From Podocnemis expansa (lineage: Eukaryota; Chordata; Testudines; Podocnemididae): a stretch of 64,000 nucleotides of DNA. Shown piece after piece: positions 24,565-37,883 of this stretch. The position numbers and the translations under genes were made by a program. The stretch is taken from contig ML682028.1 of assembly GCA_007922195.1 (NCBI GenBank), positions 16,769,053 to 16,833,052 of the forward strand. Reading direction: 5' to 3'. The notes under the pieces are model-generated. The model saw only the letters and a program-made list of their open reading frames with translations. It ran no database searches and had not been told where the DNA came from. Within the stretch, counting starts at the first letter, position 1. Every line of letters begins with the position of its first letter.

Positions 24565-25754
24565 CTATGATTCTGAAATGTCACGTGAGTAACGTGTTTT
24601 GTGTTCTATTCTGAGCTTGTTCGTTTCTTGAGGCCATTGCTTCTTAAACCATGTCCTGGGGAGCCCTAGAGTCCTCAGAACTCTTCCTAGCAGTTTCCAA
24701 ACCGTACGATGTGGGAGTCTGGGAAGAGAAAGGATGTCGGAGAGGTTCCTTTAGTGACATAATGGACTGTAGAGTGAAAAACTGGAGAATGGCTGATCCA
24801 GACAACAGTTCCTGTGTTAAGCATTGAAATACAAGCTGATCTTACTGTGTTCCTGGCCACGATGTATCATTCCCATAGCTGCTTTTTTATTCCATTTGGA
24901 ATAAACAGTCACTTTTGTACTAACCTTTGTATGAAAAGCTTGCTGCCTTCATTGATCAAGGAAACACCCATAGTGTTCCAACAGTGCTAACGAGTATAGA
25001 GCCAGCTGGATTGTACTACCCTTGCTCTGAAACTTTCTTCTGCTTTCACAGGATTATTGCTTTGTTCCATACTGGGAAAAAGAGAACGTTTTATGCAATG
25101 TCTTCAAATTAAAAAATCAAACAGCTTCTCTAAAGGTCTCCTGTCATAGTCTGGGTATTGTGTTATGCTTTAAAAGGTAACACACACCTAAATGCATGTT
25201 ATGCTATGGATCCAACTAGTGAATATGCCACTGTTGACACAAATTATGGCATTGTATTATGTATGATGACCCGTATGTCTTACTGCCAGAATGAGTATCA
25301 ATAGTCCTGAATGACTCAGCCCTGAAGCACTTAAATATAGAGATGTGTGAATAACTGATTTGGATCTCTAGCAGTTCTGGAAAACAATCTTTTTTGGGGT
25401 TGACTTGAAAATGAACTATTTTAATGAATCAAAAAGATTTCAAAAAGTAGTTGGGGGTTGAATGGAACATTCAGTTTGACAAAAATGTTGTGTTTATACC
25501 TCAAAAGATATTTTAATTTATTAAAAATGAACAACATTGGAGGTCATTTCCAAAACAACAAAAAAGTTGTTTTGAATAAAACAGAACAAAACATTAAATT
25601 CTGCAAATGTTAAAATAAACTTTTTTTTTTATTTTAACATGAACAATTGGGCCAGATCAATCTGAATTCACAAAATTTTCAGTGCTCTTGAATAAGAATT
25701 TTTTGCTAGAAAAAAGCTTCACCTGAAAAATTTCAGTTAGATCTACTTACATTG

Positions 25755-25905
25755 TAAAGAGGTAAGATAAGATGGTGGCGTTATCCTAATTTCACAGATG
25801 AAGAACTAACTCAAGGATACATTAAATGATTCACTCACAGTCACACAAGATGTACAATGCAGAAGCAGGAAATTAACCCAGTTACATCTTTTGCTCTATG
25901 AAGAT
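25755..25905 (+). repeat. ancient repeat, 'cctaatttcacagatgaag' copy
   Basis: 'atcctaatttcacagatgaa', 'cactcacagtcacacaag' and 'agaagcaggaaattaaccc' match the signature of the old repeat at 19425-19640. Confidence 0.55.
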
Positions 25906-26189
25906 TAATTAAACTTTCACAGCTCCACTGATACAATACAGGGTCCATAGAGAGTCTTAAATCCTACATACCCTGTGTAAATTATGCTTACTGAATGTGG
26001 ATGTCTGGATCGCACATGGAAGTTGATGAGCCTGCTAATTTGGACCAAACATCATGGACCAAACATGGAACTTGTGAATCTAAATGTGGATCTCCTGGAT
26101 CTCTATGCCAGCTCTAGAAGACCCACAGCTTATCTCTATCTACTTAACTCCAGGTAAGATATCTCTTCTGACACTGACAATTTCATTTC

Positions 26190-26590
26190 CTTAGAATCAG
26201 AGAAAAGTGGGGTTGGAAGAGATCTCAAGAAGTCAAAAGTTCAGCTTCCTGAGGCAGAACCATGTAAACCCAGACCTTGCGGCCAGATATTGGTCAAATC
26301 TGTTCTTAAAAACCTCCACTGATGGGGATTTCACAACCTCCCTTGAAAGCCCATTCCAGAGCTTATCTACCCTTAGTTAGAAAGTTTTCCTAACAGTTAA
26401 CTCTGTATATCTCTTGCTGAAGATTAAGCCCACTACTTCTTTCCTACCTTTAGTAGAAATAGAGAATGATTGACCACTGTCCTTTTCTTAACACCCCTTT
26501 ACACATTTGACAGCTGCCATTGGTTTTCCTCTTAATCTGCTTTTCACAAGACTAAACATGACCCACTTTTTCCAACTTCCTCAAAAGCCA
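26190..26590 (-). mobile_element. CR1 LINE, 3' part, left segment
   Basis: Starts with the CR1 3' end in reverse ('cttagaatcagagaaaagtg', 'gttggaagagatctcaag') and runs on through 'cctccactgatggggatttc' and 'cattccagagcttatctacc'. It is interrupted at 26590 by the solo LTR-like insertion and resumes at 27231. The poor match to consensus shows it is old. Confidence 0.88.
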
Positions 26591-26591
26591 A

Positions 26592-27229
26592 TGTGACAGG
26601 GTCCCCTCACAGCTTGTGGTGCCTCCTCTTGACCACGCTGAGGATCAGTTGTACCAAGCGTTTTGCCCTCTCAGTGGTCTCTCCATCCATCTTCTGCTCT
26701 GTCTGCAGCTTGTCTCCTCAGAGCGGCAGGTTCCACCCTACGACTTGGCCCTCCAGTCAGGTCACCAAATTCCTTCCTTTCTGGGGAGATTGCAGTCCAT
26801 CCACATCAGCTGTCTAGCTGATATCTCCAGTGATTTATACAACTTCCCAGTGTCTAGTACAGGAGCCCTAGCCTGTTTTCTACATGGGGTTCAAGTTCAG
26901 AGATCCTGTAACATACAGCCAAGCTTGTACTTTCTCTATCCTTGCTGCTGTTTCCTTGAGTTTCTTCATACCTAGCTGGCTCCCCTCTCTCTTTGGGCTT
27001 TCCTGTCCACACTCCTCCTCTCAAGGAGCCACAGTGGACTCCTTCACTGCCCCCTACCCCATGCAGCTTCTGGGCTTTTGATAGGACCCCCTCCAGATGC
27101 AACTGCCTCTAATGAGTGGCCTCCTTGTAGCCTATATCTTTCTCCTACTGACTACTTAATTGGTCGATTAGACTCACCTGACCTAATTTACCCTATCAGG
27201 GGCCCATGTGGGCAATCCACCTCATCACA
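26592..27229. mobile_element. solo LTR-like insertion (638 bp) inside a CR1
   Basis: The insert starts TGTGACAGGG and ends CTCATCACA, giving inverted TGTGA...TCACA ends as in retroviral-type LTRs. It splits a CR1 copy. Candidate 5-bp target duplications AGCCA (26586-26590) and AGTCA (27231-27235) differ at one base and leave one spare base on each side. The body is GC- and CT-rich with ORFs in several frames (26616-26975 plus, 119 codons, is the longest), none meaningful. No gag or pol sequence is present, so it is a solo LTR or another LTR-bounded element. Class and orientation are unresolved. Confidence 0.65.
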
Positions 27230-27230
27230 C

Positions 27231-27440
27231 AGTCAGATTTTCTAAAGCTTTTACCATTTTTGTTGCTCTCATCTGAATTCTGTCCAATTGCTCCACATCT
27301 TTCCCAAAGTGTGGTGCCCAGAACTGGATATATTGCTGAGACCACATCACTGGTGATGATGATGTCTTTAAACATTGCTTCAACTTAATTCCAAATATCC
27401 TGCCTTCTTTGGTTTAAGGGCAGTCCCTATCATCTGAACA
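27231..27440 (-). mobile_element. CR1 LINE, right segment of the split copy
   Basis: 'accatttttgttgctctcat', 'ctgtccaattgctccacatc' and 'gtggtgcccagaactggata' continue the reverse CR1 order expected after the segment ending at 26590. Alignment of the join to memory of the CR1 consensus places the LTR within 'aagtca tgttttct'. Confidence 0.85.
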
Positions 27441-28888
27441 GACTTTTTGGAGGCTTAATCCCTGTACCTGTTTTAACTCTTCGCTTACAAAGTGAATTTC
27501 TGTTTGAAACTCAGTGCTTTCTGTGAGACTTCTTAAGGTGGGTTTTGAAGGCAGTGCAATAAAAACTATAAACTACTGGTGGAATAATGTGGCTAGCTGT
27601 GAACATCTGGTGCATTTCACCCCAGAGACAGCTGATTCTTGGAGCTGACTTAGTAAGATCTGCATAGAGATATAGACACAGAAAGGTTTTGTACTGTGCT
27701 TTGGGGGTAGAAGATGCTGTGTTGTTATGGTTTTATCATGCCTCTCTGAGGTGTATTTTTGACTCTGATCAATCACTTGGCCCTTTCATATGTTACCCTG
27801 CTGAACAATGAGGCCCCGATTCACATCCCAGAATAGCAGCTTAAACTTTCCTCAATGAAAGTGAAAGAGAAAAAAAATCACACCCAATACTTATTTCTGT
27901 AGAGAAAAGACAAGCATTTTGGCAGTAACATCAGAAACCCAGTGGTGGCAAAGCTAGTACCTCAGTCCATGCCTGCTATGAATAGCAACCTGTAAAAATG
28001 AACGTGTCCTTTAATCCTCAACTCACCTGCTGGGCCATCAATGATGTTTTCTCTCCTTATTTTCTCCGGGTTCAAAGTAAAATCAATTTAATTATTAAAA
28101 TTATAATTGCTTTCCTGTATGGAATGATCACCTATAAAAGGATTTTTTTAGTCAGGGCCTGAAAAGATCTAAATTACTTTCCCCCCAAAACCCACTTTTG
28201 AAACACCCTTGCTAAGTGTGACCTGAAGCTTCAATTCTATTTTGGGGTGGGGAAAAACTGTAATGTGGCTGAAATTAAATTTTTATTTTTTTCTCTGCAG
28301 TATTTATTTCATTTTTTTATGACACCCCTGCTGAAAACTAACCCTTGATTTCAATAACTGTTGAGGAAAATAGATTAGAAGGGTGATATATAGTGTCCCT
28401 TCACTTAACAGCTGTGCTTTCACTAGTTCAAAAGAAAATGAGATTTCAAGTAGAGTAGAGTGCTAGTAAGAAAACAGAGGTTGGCTTTAGAACAATGATA
28501 TGTACCCTGATGGCTACTTTCCAGGTCACTGGGCAAGAGAGGGGTTGGGGTGGACACAAATGATCTGTTCTGGGGCTGACTGCTATATGCAGTCCTTGAG
28601 TCAGATGTTGAATTCCTAGTGATATCTATGATAACTCAGCATGCCTGGAACACAGGATCTGCTTCTAAACCATTGAACATAATGGGATCTGCCATTGATC
28701 TCAGTGGGCACTAGATGAGGTCTTAAGTCTCTACACTGTGGGATTATCCTTTAGTCTCACCTAGTGAAACTCTTTGACACACAACTAGATTATGGTAAGT
28801 TTATGTTACCACAATATTGTATGTTTGTAGACATATACATTCCAGATCTAAAGAACTGGCTTGGGCTGATTGCTGGATTTCTGTCTGT
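27441..28888. other. no gene seen
   Basis: Unique AT-rich sequence with short, overlapping ORFs. Nothing recognisable. Confidence 0.4.
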
Positions 28889-29255
28889 GGGTATGTCTAC
28901 ACTGGAGGCTCTATTAAGCCGACTTAACAAGGTCGACTTTAACTTGACCTTGTTAAGTCAACTTAGAGAGTCCACACTGAAAACTCTTGTTGACTGCCTG
29001 CATCCACACTGGCAGGTGCTAGGTTGACCCTTCCTGCTGGGCAGGAACTCTGGGAGGGGGCCTGGAGGCTGATTAAGTCAATTTAAGGGCTATTCCCCAT
29101 CTACACTAGCTTAAGTCAACCTTAAGAGGTAGTGTTGTTAGGTCGACTTAAGGAAGTGCTTAAGTCAACTTAATAAAAGCCCAGTGTGGTCATGGGGTCT
29201 GTAGGCTGACTTAAGCTTCCTTAAGTTGACCTAAGGCTCCAGTATAGAAGTACCA
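28889..29255 (+). mobile_element. MITE, TTAAGTCGACTTAA group, second family
   Basis: The left end is GGGTATGTCTACACTGGAGG; the right end read inward is TGGTACTTCTATACTGGAGC. The interior has TTAAGCCGACTTAA, GGTCGACTTAAGG and similar units flanking a GC-richer middle ('ctgcatccacactggcagg', 'gggcaggaactctgggag'). The element at 45411-45822 is the same family in reverse and longer. Target duplication not recognised. The 28764-29027 ORF crosses the boundary and is spurious. Confidence 0.8.
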
Positions 29256-29645
29256 TACTTAGAAAAACAGAGGGGAAGAGATCACATTTTCAGTCCAGTG
29301 GGAAGATAAAGAACAGATTCCCCAAACCAGGTGAAGAGCCTGAATAAATTCTTCCTATAGCTTGTAGTTACTGTACTTTCTGTGTCTCAAATCCATCTAT
29401 CTATAGATGTGGATAGATGGCTTGGGTGCACATGTGGATGGATGGAGAAATATCTGTATGGATAGACAGTAAATCTTATGTTGCCTCATTTCTGTTAGCA
29501 TACAAATCAGAAATGATTTCCAAAGGAAAACTATATGAGATTGTTTTCCTATTTGCCTGTGAAACTCCTACACAACTTGGCTCTGACCCTTGAATAAGTA
29601 GGTGTTGTGAAATACAAAGAGTAAATAATAACAATGATGCCAAGT

Positions 29646-29770
29646 TCCAAAAGGGTAGCCGTGTTAGTCTAATTCAGCAAAACAAACAAGGAGCCCTGTG
29701 TCACCTTTAAAGACTAATAAATTTATTTATCACATGAGTTTTCATGGGAGAGAATCCCACTTCGTCAGTG
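29646..29770 (-). mobile_element. PLE LTR fragment with hammerhead-like core
   Basis: Begins 'ttccaaaagggtagccgtgt', continues 'agcaaaacaaacaaggagcc' and 'taaagactaataaatttatt', and ends in the reversed core: TCGTCAG (CTGACGA on the minus strand) at 29762-29768, a stem II of GTGGGA...TCCCAT type, then GAAA. Stem III (ACTCATGTGAT) does not pair well. This is the 'ctcatgtgataaataaat' LTR subtype, distinct from the 'gcttatgctc' subtype at 1-984. Confidence 0.8.
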
Positions 29771-31100
29771 CCAAAGGACTCCTTGTTTATTTTAATAATT
29801 ATGAGTCACTCAGGGAAACAGAAAACCTTCAATATGATGGAAAACAAGTTTCCCAATACCCGTTCTCCTTGCCATTTTGCCAGTCACCACAACCCCTATA
29901 AATATTTACACCACATATATCCAGAATCACATTATATAGCCAATCAAATGTCATTTCCTCTTTCCCCCTAAGATTTTGATGAAAAGTTTCTCACAACTTG
30001 TGTTTCTTGTCTCTGGGAAACTCCACTACTGAATTACCATTCTTGGTTGTATTTCTGTCTGGGAGCCACATTCAAGATCTCATGCAAACTTTCAGGTCCT
30101 GTGCTCAGCAGAAGGCAAATAATAGAGCAAGCACACAACAGAACATGATTCTTCTTGCTCATATTTTTTACACACAAACTGAAATCCTGACTTCAGTGAA
30201 GAAACATTTTCATTGACTCCAGTGGGGCCAGGATTCTACTCATAGAGTAGAACTCCAGTTATCTGAACGTTTCTAAGAAACTGCTAATGTGTCTGTCAGC
30301 TATTCATTCAATCCCAATACCCAAGTAGTTTGGATGCTTGCGATTCTAGCTATCCATCACTGTAAAAAAGTATTAGACCGTCTCTCATTTGTAACAATTA
30401 TCGCTGAAGTTATTAATCTTACCACAGCAACTTCTTAAATCCTGCTCCATTTCTGCAATGTCATTGTGCAACAGGAAAAGGCTTCCAAATTTTTAGGTTA
30501 TAGGAGCAGAATTCAAATCATTCATCACTTTAAGGAGAAAAGATATAAAATGTGTCTTCTCTTTAGGATAAACATAACACATTGCAAAGGAGAAAAGCAG
30601 TTTCAATAATGCATTAAAATAGCTGAGTATTTCATTTCTAATTCAACATCTGTTTGTTAAATAAAGTCCCTCTACCTAGGGAAATTATCACATCAATCTA
30701 AAAACTGAGCACTACAGAGACTTCTTTGGCCTGTAACCCTGTAGTCTGGGGATCTAAGAAACAATCACATTAATCTGACAGCAAATAAGTACAATGATTT
30801 ATCTATTATATTGCATTTTCAGTTGATTGTATGAAACCACCATGAGAGAAAATATCCATGAGACTTTTTTGCAGAGATCTGGCTACATCTGAGTCAACTA
30901 CTCTACTTGGAACAAGCTGCAGGGCCTGTCTACAACTATCAATTGAAGATCCTTCAGGCCAGGAGTAGGAACCTGCTCCCAAACTGAAAACACTCTGCTA
31001 AAACATTATGCCACCTCCATTCTCCAAGTGGGCACTACAGTAAAAGTATGACACACAAGATAGAGACTGATAGTACCTACTATTATATGCGTCTTTTGAA
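29771..31100. other. no gene seen
   Basis: AT-rich unique DNA with short ORFs only. Confidence 0.4.
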
Positions 31101-31521
31101 CAGGGGCAGGCGACCCCCAGCATGTGTGCCAAGATTGGCACACGAGCCTATTTGGAGCAGAATGCAGTGCCTTCTGTGGTTCCCAAAATTGGCACTCTTG
31201 CATCAAAAAACCACCCCAGCTGGCTCCTTTCAGTGTTGTGCTAGGGATGGGATGCCTAGACATGCTGCAGAAAACAGATGCCTGAAGTGTCTCCTCCTGG
31301 TAGCATGCCTGGGGTTGAGTCCTTTCAGCAGTGTGCCTGGGCAAAAGCTGCTCCAGGCTGCTTCTTTTAATGGAATGACTGGGGACTCCCCACTCCAGCC
31401 ATGGCTGCTGCCACATTTTCAGGTGGTAGCTGCTTTTTTTCAGCAGAGAGAACTGCCAACTCTGGCTGAGGACTGGGGAGGAGGGCCAGCACAAAGACTG
31501 GCAAAGGTTGTTGACTCCTCG
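31101..31521. mobile_element. GC-rich hAT-like element (about 420 bp)
   Basis: The left end is CAGGGGCAGGCGACCCCC and the right end, read inward, is CGAGGAGTCAACAACC, an imperfect inverted match of the 'CAGGGGTNGNCAACC' kind seen in hAT elements. Next to the left end 'gtgccaagattggcacacg' forms a small hairpin, as in that family. The flanks do not give a clean 8-bp duplication (best 5 of 8). ORFs of 175 (plus) and 162 (minus) codons lie on the two strands of this same GC-rich block; neither shows a transposase or other domain. Confidence 0.6.
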
Positions 31522-34500
31522 TCTAGAGATACCAACAAACTCTCTGGATGGTTCACAGGGAAAGGTGTAACCTGAGGCCTAAATACATAGGGCTTTCACA
31601 TCTAGCTTCTGGACCTCATACTGCACCCAGAAGAAGATGGAAAGCCCATCCAGATCAGTCTGAACACATGAAAAATAAAAGGAAATACAGAAAAAATTGA
31701 TATTGGACTCAAAAGATCTGGGCATGTTGGAAACTGCACATGAGGGCTCCCATAAACAATATGGGCAGCATTCAAATCTGCTGAAAGCGAGGCCTTTCCA
31801 CTGCTGGAGCTTCATTTGGCCCAACCTCTTTCCTTTTGGAGAAATCACTCCTGACTTTCTTGTCACTCATGAAAGAATGGCACAATTGTCATGCCTGTCA
31901 CCATGGTAGCCAGTCTTAATTACCATTCTGCATGGCTTTAATGGACGGGACATCTGTTAATTGCTTTTTAAGAAGGGGGAATGGAAGCAGAGACAGTATG
32001 TGAAATGCCAGTGCTTACACATACACATGCTGGCATGGAACAACCACAAACTTTCAAACTATTCTGAGCCCATTTTCCAAAGTTATACATAAAACTGTAT
32101 TGTCGCTGATTGTTTTTTCTCTAATTTATGACATACAGTTCAAGCTCCTCTTTTCTTGACAACAGGAAACAAAAAGTGATAGGTTTAAATTAGGAGGATG
32201 CAATGCAGATGAGGAAGGATGAGATGCATCTTGTTTGATTGGTAGTCTTTTCATAATACAAACTTGAAAGAAGCTAAAAAGAAATCAAGCCGAGGCCTTG
32301 AAAAGAAAAAAAAAAAGTTAAGAAATTCGTTTTAAAACAGAACTGGAAAGTGACCAATAGCAAACCAATTAAACCAAGAGAAGATGTAGCCTCTGTGCGT
32401 GCACACATATGACTACCAACATATGGAATCAGGAAGCTAATTCCCAATTTATAATTATGTTTTGTTCACTTTGATCCAAAAAATTTAAAGGACTGAGATA
32501 AACAACACTCCGTGGAAAATAACAGTGATATGATACAACAGATATATACTTTTCAGTACCTTCAATATTCTACAAAGTTTAAGTTTAAATTATGCTCTTG
32601 GGCCTGATTCTCCCCTTACATGACCATTTTTATACTAGTATGATTATCTGGGATCAGATCCTTGGAGCAGCTAAAGTGCCGTGAGAGATGGGGGAGGGAA
32701 ATGGCTCTCAGTCTTCTTTCTGTTCCTTTAATCTTAGGGCCACTGGGGGACAAATCCCTTCTGCATAGTGTAGAGCAGCCTAACGGGTCCCCTAGTGCAG
32801 TATACTCTGACCCACCCCTGAAGCAGGGTAGGTACAGGGGAAGTAGATTGCTTAATTCAACTTTACACTGCAGGTTTCTCTCTACAACGGTGAAAATCAA
32901 GCTGCAGAAATTCTCAGCTTTGATTTACAGACCATTTGTGTTGCTCTGCTAATACAAAGGGACTTTACCATTGACTTAAGTTACTCCTGTTTTACATCAG
33001 TGTACTCAAGCCTATTAACTTTGCATACATACCATGCTATTTACTTTGAAAGCCAGTTTAGAACATCCTCTTGAATCATACACTGTGTTTTTGACTTTCC
33101 TTCTTTCTGTATGCTACACAACACTAGTTGGACATGTTCCATGGACCTCTGTAACTGCTATGTTTCATCAGGAAGATGACTTTTAGCTACAGGAGCAAAC
33201 CTCACTCCATGCTGGGCAAATATTGGGTGGAAAAATATTTCACAATAGGAAACAAGTTGGAATAAGTCAGAAAAGAGGAAATCGACCAATCCATGGCACT
33301 GTTTGGCTTTGGTGTAATATTTCAAAGTTCCCTGTTTTGAAATTATTAGACCACCAGAAAAGCAAAAGGCTGCCAAAAATTACTGTAAAAGGTAATAATT
33401 GTTAATAACTTGGCATCTGCTTGCTCATTTGAGCAGCATGGTTTTGGCATACTTTAAAGACAACATTGTAAGCAAATAAAAGAGCAACTGCCTGGCGCAT
33501 AAAATTGTTAACCACATCATAACTAAATATTAAATGGGAGTTTTTAATTCAATTTATAGTTTAAATAAGGATCTTTACAGAAACATTAAAAAAAACACCC
33601 AACCCCGAAGAGTCAAACCCATAAAATGTTAGTTATAACAGGATCTTAAAGAAAAATTGCAGTGTCCTTGACCTTGAAATGATCCTTTTCTGAATTAACA
33701 TAGGAATTTAATGAAGGCCTCAAATAAGCTTTATTCTGGTTTTAAGTTTCCAAATATTTAGAGACCCAGTGTACCATTACTCCACTCCCTCAGGCCCAGC
33801 TCAATGGGCCTGATCTGAAGTCCATAGAAGCTAATGGAGAGGCTCCTACTAATTCTTTTGAGCTTTGAATCAGGCCTCAGGCTGTTTTGGCTTTCTAATT
33901 TTGCAGTGGTGCACACACGTACTTGACGGAAACATTGAAACCCTCGCCTGGTTGCACCTTGACTGCGGTCATGTATCATGGGGACTCTTCTTCTTCTTAA
34001 GACATGTGGAAAACATGGGGTGTCTTAGAAGAGACGGAGGAGAGGAAAATAAACCCTTTCACTGACTCATTCCTCTCAGGTGGCCGCCATTGCCCACTGA
34101 AACTAGGATTAGGTGAAGCTCCTATATCTCTTTAAAAGCTGGAGATATGTGATGATGGCAGCAAGGAAGCAATAGTCAATTCCATTTCTGGTCCACTTCT
34201 TCCTTACTCTAAAGCATCTTGCTTTTCCTATCAGCTGCCTGTCTCCTTCCTGTTTGTAGTAAATAAAATTACAGTGACACCAGAAGGTTTGCACTTGATC
34301 CAAAACCCGTTGAAATCAAATGCCATCTTTTCCATAGACTTCAACAGGCACTAGATTAGGATTATAGGCACCATTGAGAAGTCAACATTTGCTGACCGTG
34401 GAGTCTGGATACCCAATCATTTCCCATTCTAAGTATAGGGAAAATGGGGGTATCTCAGATGGCATGGAGTGGTTGCTTGTAGCAACTGTTGACTTTTTAA

Positions 34501-34839
34501 TGAGCATCCAATCTCCTGCAATAGCCTATTTTGGATTTTTGGGGCACAGGTATAATGGGCAGAGGAAGCAAGGGAGAAGAACTTATTCCATTCTTCTTTG
34601 TTATCCCATTTTCTTCATCTCCCACTCAAATTCTTATTAAGCTCCTCCTCCTTGTCACTGGGTCTCCATTTCACTTGGACAACAGATAGATGTGGTCAGA
34701 AAATGGAATCACTAAATGGTGAAATATAATTTCCTCTTTTTTTTTGGTTGCAATTTCATTTTCAATCAAAACTTTTTGATCAGATCAAGCAAACAGCTTC
34801 TTTTTGGATTGGCATCTGCTGACAGCTTGAGCGGTAGTT
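31522..34839. other. mostly unique; one small foldback, no gene
   Basis: At 32595-32640 and 32940-33010 the words 'cctgattctcccct' and 'gactttaccattgacttaag' resemble old dispersed repeats. Short ORFs on both strands overlap and have no domains. Confidence 0.4.
33807..33876. repeat. foldback remnant, 'ggcctgat...atcaggcc'
   Basis: GGCCTGATCTGAAG (33807-33820) pairs with CTTTGAATCAGGCC (33863-33876) at 11 of 14 positions, with 'aatggagaggctcc' between. This follows a common amniote foldback repeat whose arms read 'cctgatccaaag' and 'ctttggatcagg'. Confidence 0.6.
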
Positions 34840-34844
34840 GAGAG

Positions 34845-34889
<45 letters not shown>
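34840..34889. repeat. (GA)n microsatellite
   Basis: About 24 GA units with one early GC interruption, ending in GAATAGG. Confidence 0.97.
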
Positions 34890-34892
<3 letters not shown>

Positions 34893-36235
34893 GGAAAAGC
34901 CATGAGATCATGTCACCTCTTAAATGGAAACAAGCAACCATTGCAGCTTTGGTGGTCTCAGGAAATTCTTACTAGGCTACAAAATGTGATGGCAGAACAT
35001 GCTGAATTGAAAAACCCCAACATTATAACAGGACCATCTGCAAAACAACTTCCTGTGTGCTCCTTGAAGCTCAAAGGTGTTCTGTCTCCATTCAGTATCA
35101 ACCCGGACAATCTTTACTCTTACCACTTACTTATTAATATGGGAGTTGGTGCTCAAGTTATGGCTCATTCTTTATTCCACTGACGTGGATGGCAGTTTTT
35201 GCCTACATAAAGACAAAGTGAAGAATTTGGTCCTTAGTGCTATGGCCTTGCATAATCAGCAGTGGCATCTTTCAAAGGAACTTTCTGCGCTCAGAAGAAG
35301 CATTTTCTTATTTTTATTACATGACTTTTGTTTTGATTAGTGAAATACGCTAAACTGTTTTCTCAAGACTTGCCATACAGCTTAAAATACAATACCATTA
35401 AATTTAAGGTTCTCCTGGGAGAAGAGATGTAATATTAATTAAAATTAACCAGACTTCCCTGTTTCTCCAAGACCTTGTTTTCTCTGTTGGAGCTGGCTTG
35501 TAAAGGGCTTGTTTACTAAACACGGTGTTTAGAATGGCCAGGGTGATCTAAGTCATCAAGGATGCAAGTTGGGTGACAGGTAAGGAGCAGGCTAAAGTAT
35601 AAAAGGAAAGAGGAGCAAATGTTGCTGGGACAGAAAATGAAATGATTGTTTTGGAGATAAGATATGCTGATTTTTACTTCTGTTTCATGGCTCTTCCACC
35701 TATTTTATTGAAATGTAATCCAGAGCAAGATTAAGTCTCCTTAACTGGGATATGCATGAACCTAGCAAAATAGCTGCACCTTTAAGAAATTAATTGTTTC
35801 AGTATCACATTCTTTGTGATTCTTAATCTGTTTCTTTTTATTCAAGGGCTGCCCTTTTTCATTTCTTTTAAGGGTTTTTTTTTTGGTCAGTTACTTTTCT
35901 TCTTGCTGACTCCTGTCTTACTGGAAAGCATCACAACAATGAGAATCCATAAAGAAAGTTGACGTGACAAAAACCCCATGAAACTACATCAAACAAAAAA
36001 TAGTGTCACATGTATTTGCTGATAATAAATCAGTTCCATAGCATGCTTCTAGGAGGTGATGTACGGCTAGAAAGCCTGACTTTCAGACCAAACATCAACC
36101 TGACTTTTTCTTGCTGGGAGCAGTTTCTTTCTATTGGTCTCCACTTATTTTAAGCAAAGCTCATTTACTGAACACAAACATGAGATACAGGAGATTTTCA
36201 TCACATATTATGTTTTCTGATAGGATGCTCCCTCA
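34890..36235. other. no gene seen
   Basis: Unique sequence. ORFs at 34902-35183 and 35077-35340 (plus) overlap in different frames and show no domain. Confidence 0.4.
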
Positions 36236-37412
36236 CCAAACTGTTTTAAGCAAAGTAAGCAATCATGGGCTAAGAGGAAGGTCAGCTCATGGTTCAGTAG
36301 CTGGTTAAAAGACAGGAAACAAGGGATAGGAATAAATGGCCAGTCTTCACAATGGAGAGAAGTAAATAGGTCTCAAGGATCTGTATTGGGATTTGTGACA
36401 TTCAACATGTTCAGAAATGGTCTAGAAAATGGGGTAAGTAGTCAGATGGCAAAATTTTCAGACAATAGACTATTACTCAAGGTAATTAAATCCAAAGCTG
36501 CCTGCAAAAAGATACAAAGAAATCTCACAAAACTGTGTGACTGGGCAACACAACAGCAGATGAAATTTAGTGCTATATAAATGCAAATTAAAGCACATTG
36601 GAAAACATTACCCCAACTACACAAATAAAATGATGGGGTATAAAATAGCTGGTACTGCTCAGGAAAGAAGTCTTGGAATCATCATGGACAGCTCATTGAA
36701 AATATCTGCACAGAGAGCAGTGGTCATCAAAAAAGCTAACAAAGTGTTGGGAACCATTAGAAAAGGGGGCGACATATAACAAATAAAAGAAAACATCATA
36801 ATGTCACTATAGAATTGGAAAAGGGATATAGAAGGGCAACAATAATGATTATGGGTATGGAACAGCTTCTATATGAGGAGAGATTAAAGAGATGGGAACT
36901 GTTCAGCTTTGAAAATAAATGGTTAAGGGAGAGCATGACAGAGATCTCTACAATCATAAATAGTATGGAGAAAATGAATAAGGAAATGCTATTTTCCCCT
37001 TCCAATAACATATAACTAGAGGTCATCCAATTAAATTAATAGGCAGGATGTTTAAAGCAAATCAAAGAAAGTATTCCTTCACATATTGCACTGTCAACCT
37101 GTGGAACACATTTCCATGGTATGTTGCACAGGCCTAAGGTATAATGAGGTTAAAAAAAAATTGATAAGCTCATGGAAGATAGGTTCATCAATGACTATCA
37201 GGCAACATGGTGAAAGATAGAACATCACTGTTAAACCCTAAACTTTCAATTGTCAGAAGCCAAAAGTGGATGGCAGGGAGAGTATCACTTGATAAATTGA
37301 CCTGTTCTTTCCATTCCCCCTGAAACATATGGTTTTCTGAAACCAGTGTCAGAAGATAGGATAATGGGCTAGATGGCCTATGAGTCGGACCTAATATGAC
37401 TATTCTTATGTG
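36236..37412 (+). mobile_element. CR1 LINE, ORF2 3' part and 3' UTR, decayed
   Basis: Landmarks in order: 'taaaagacaggaaacaaggg', 'caacatgttcagaaatggtc', 'gtgactgggcaacacaacag', 'agaaagaagtcttggaatc', 'gtatggaacagcttctatat', 'aacctgtggaacacatttcc' and, at the end, 'tgggctagatggcctatgag' and 'tgactattcttatg'. This is the turtle-type CR1 order from the late reverse-transcriptase region to the 3' end. Near 36779 about a hundred bases expected between 'taacaaataaaagaaaac' and 'aattggaaaaggg' are missing. The reading frame is broken repeatedly; ORFs at 36386-37015 are its fragments. The start is approximate because the 5' end fades. Confidence 0.92.
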
Positions 37413-37883
37413 CTTTTGGATCTGTGAAAGGAGAGAAAGCTATCAGAACAAGGTTATTGTACTGGGCTATTATTAACACTATTCGAATTTCTATGACGTT
37501 CCTATTGTTAAGATGAATTAACTTTGACTTTGTTTACGCCTTCTGAATACCTGCTTTTCACATAAGAAGTAGTGAGTTTTTTTCCAGGAATTTTCTCCGA
37601 AGGGGAAAAAAAAAAAGAGTTTGAGTGTGAGCTTTGATTTTTGATCAGATTTGGACTGAAACTCTAAGAGTTATGTTTATTTAGTTAGGGAAAATAAACA
37701 CACTATGTGACTTATGTGATCAGTCAAAACACCCCATATTTTGACTACTGAATCACACAACAAACTGCTTGTTAATATGCTATAAACTATTATTTACATG
37801 TATTATGAATCCACGGGAAATATGCAAACAGGCAAGAACTACAATCAGTCAACTAAATGATTTGTTACGATTTATAGACAAAG

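Noticed and set aside
26592..27229. Endogenous retrovirus with coding genes
   Set aside because: Only an LTR-like segment is present; no gag, pol or env reading is seen inside or beside it.
31048..31575. 175-codon plus ORF and 162-codon minus ORF on the same block
   Set aside because: Both strands are open because the block is GC-rich, and both fall on a hAT-like non-autonomous element. No transposase or other motif is seen.
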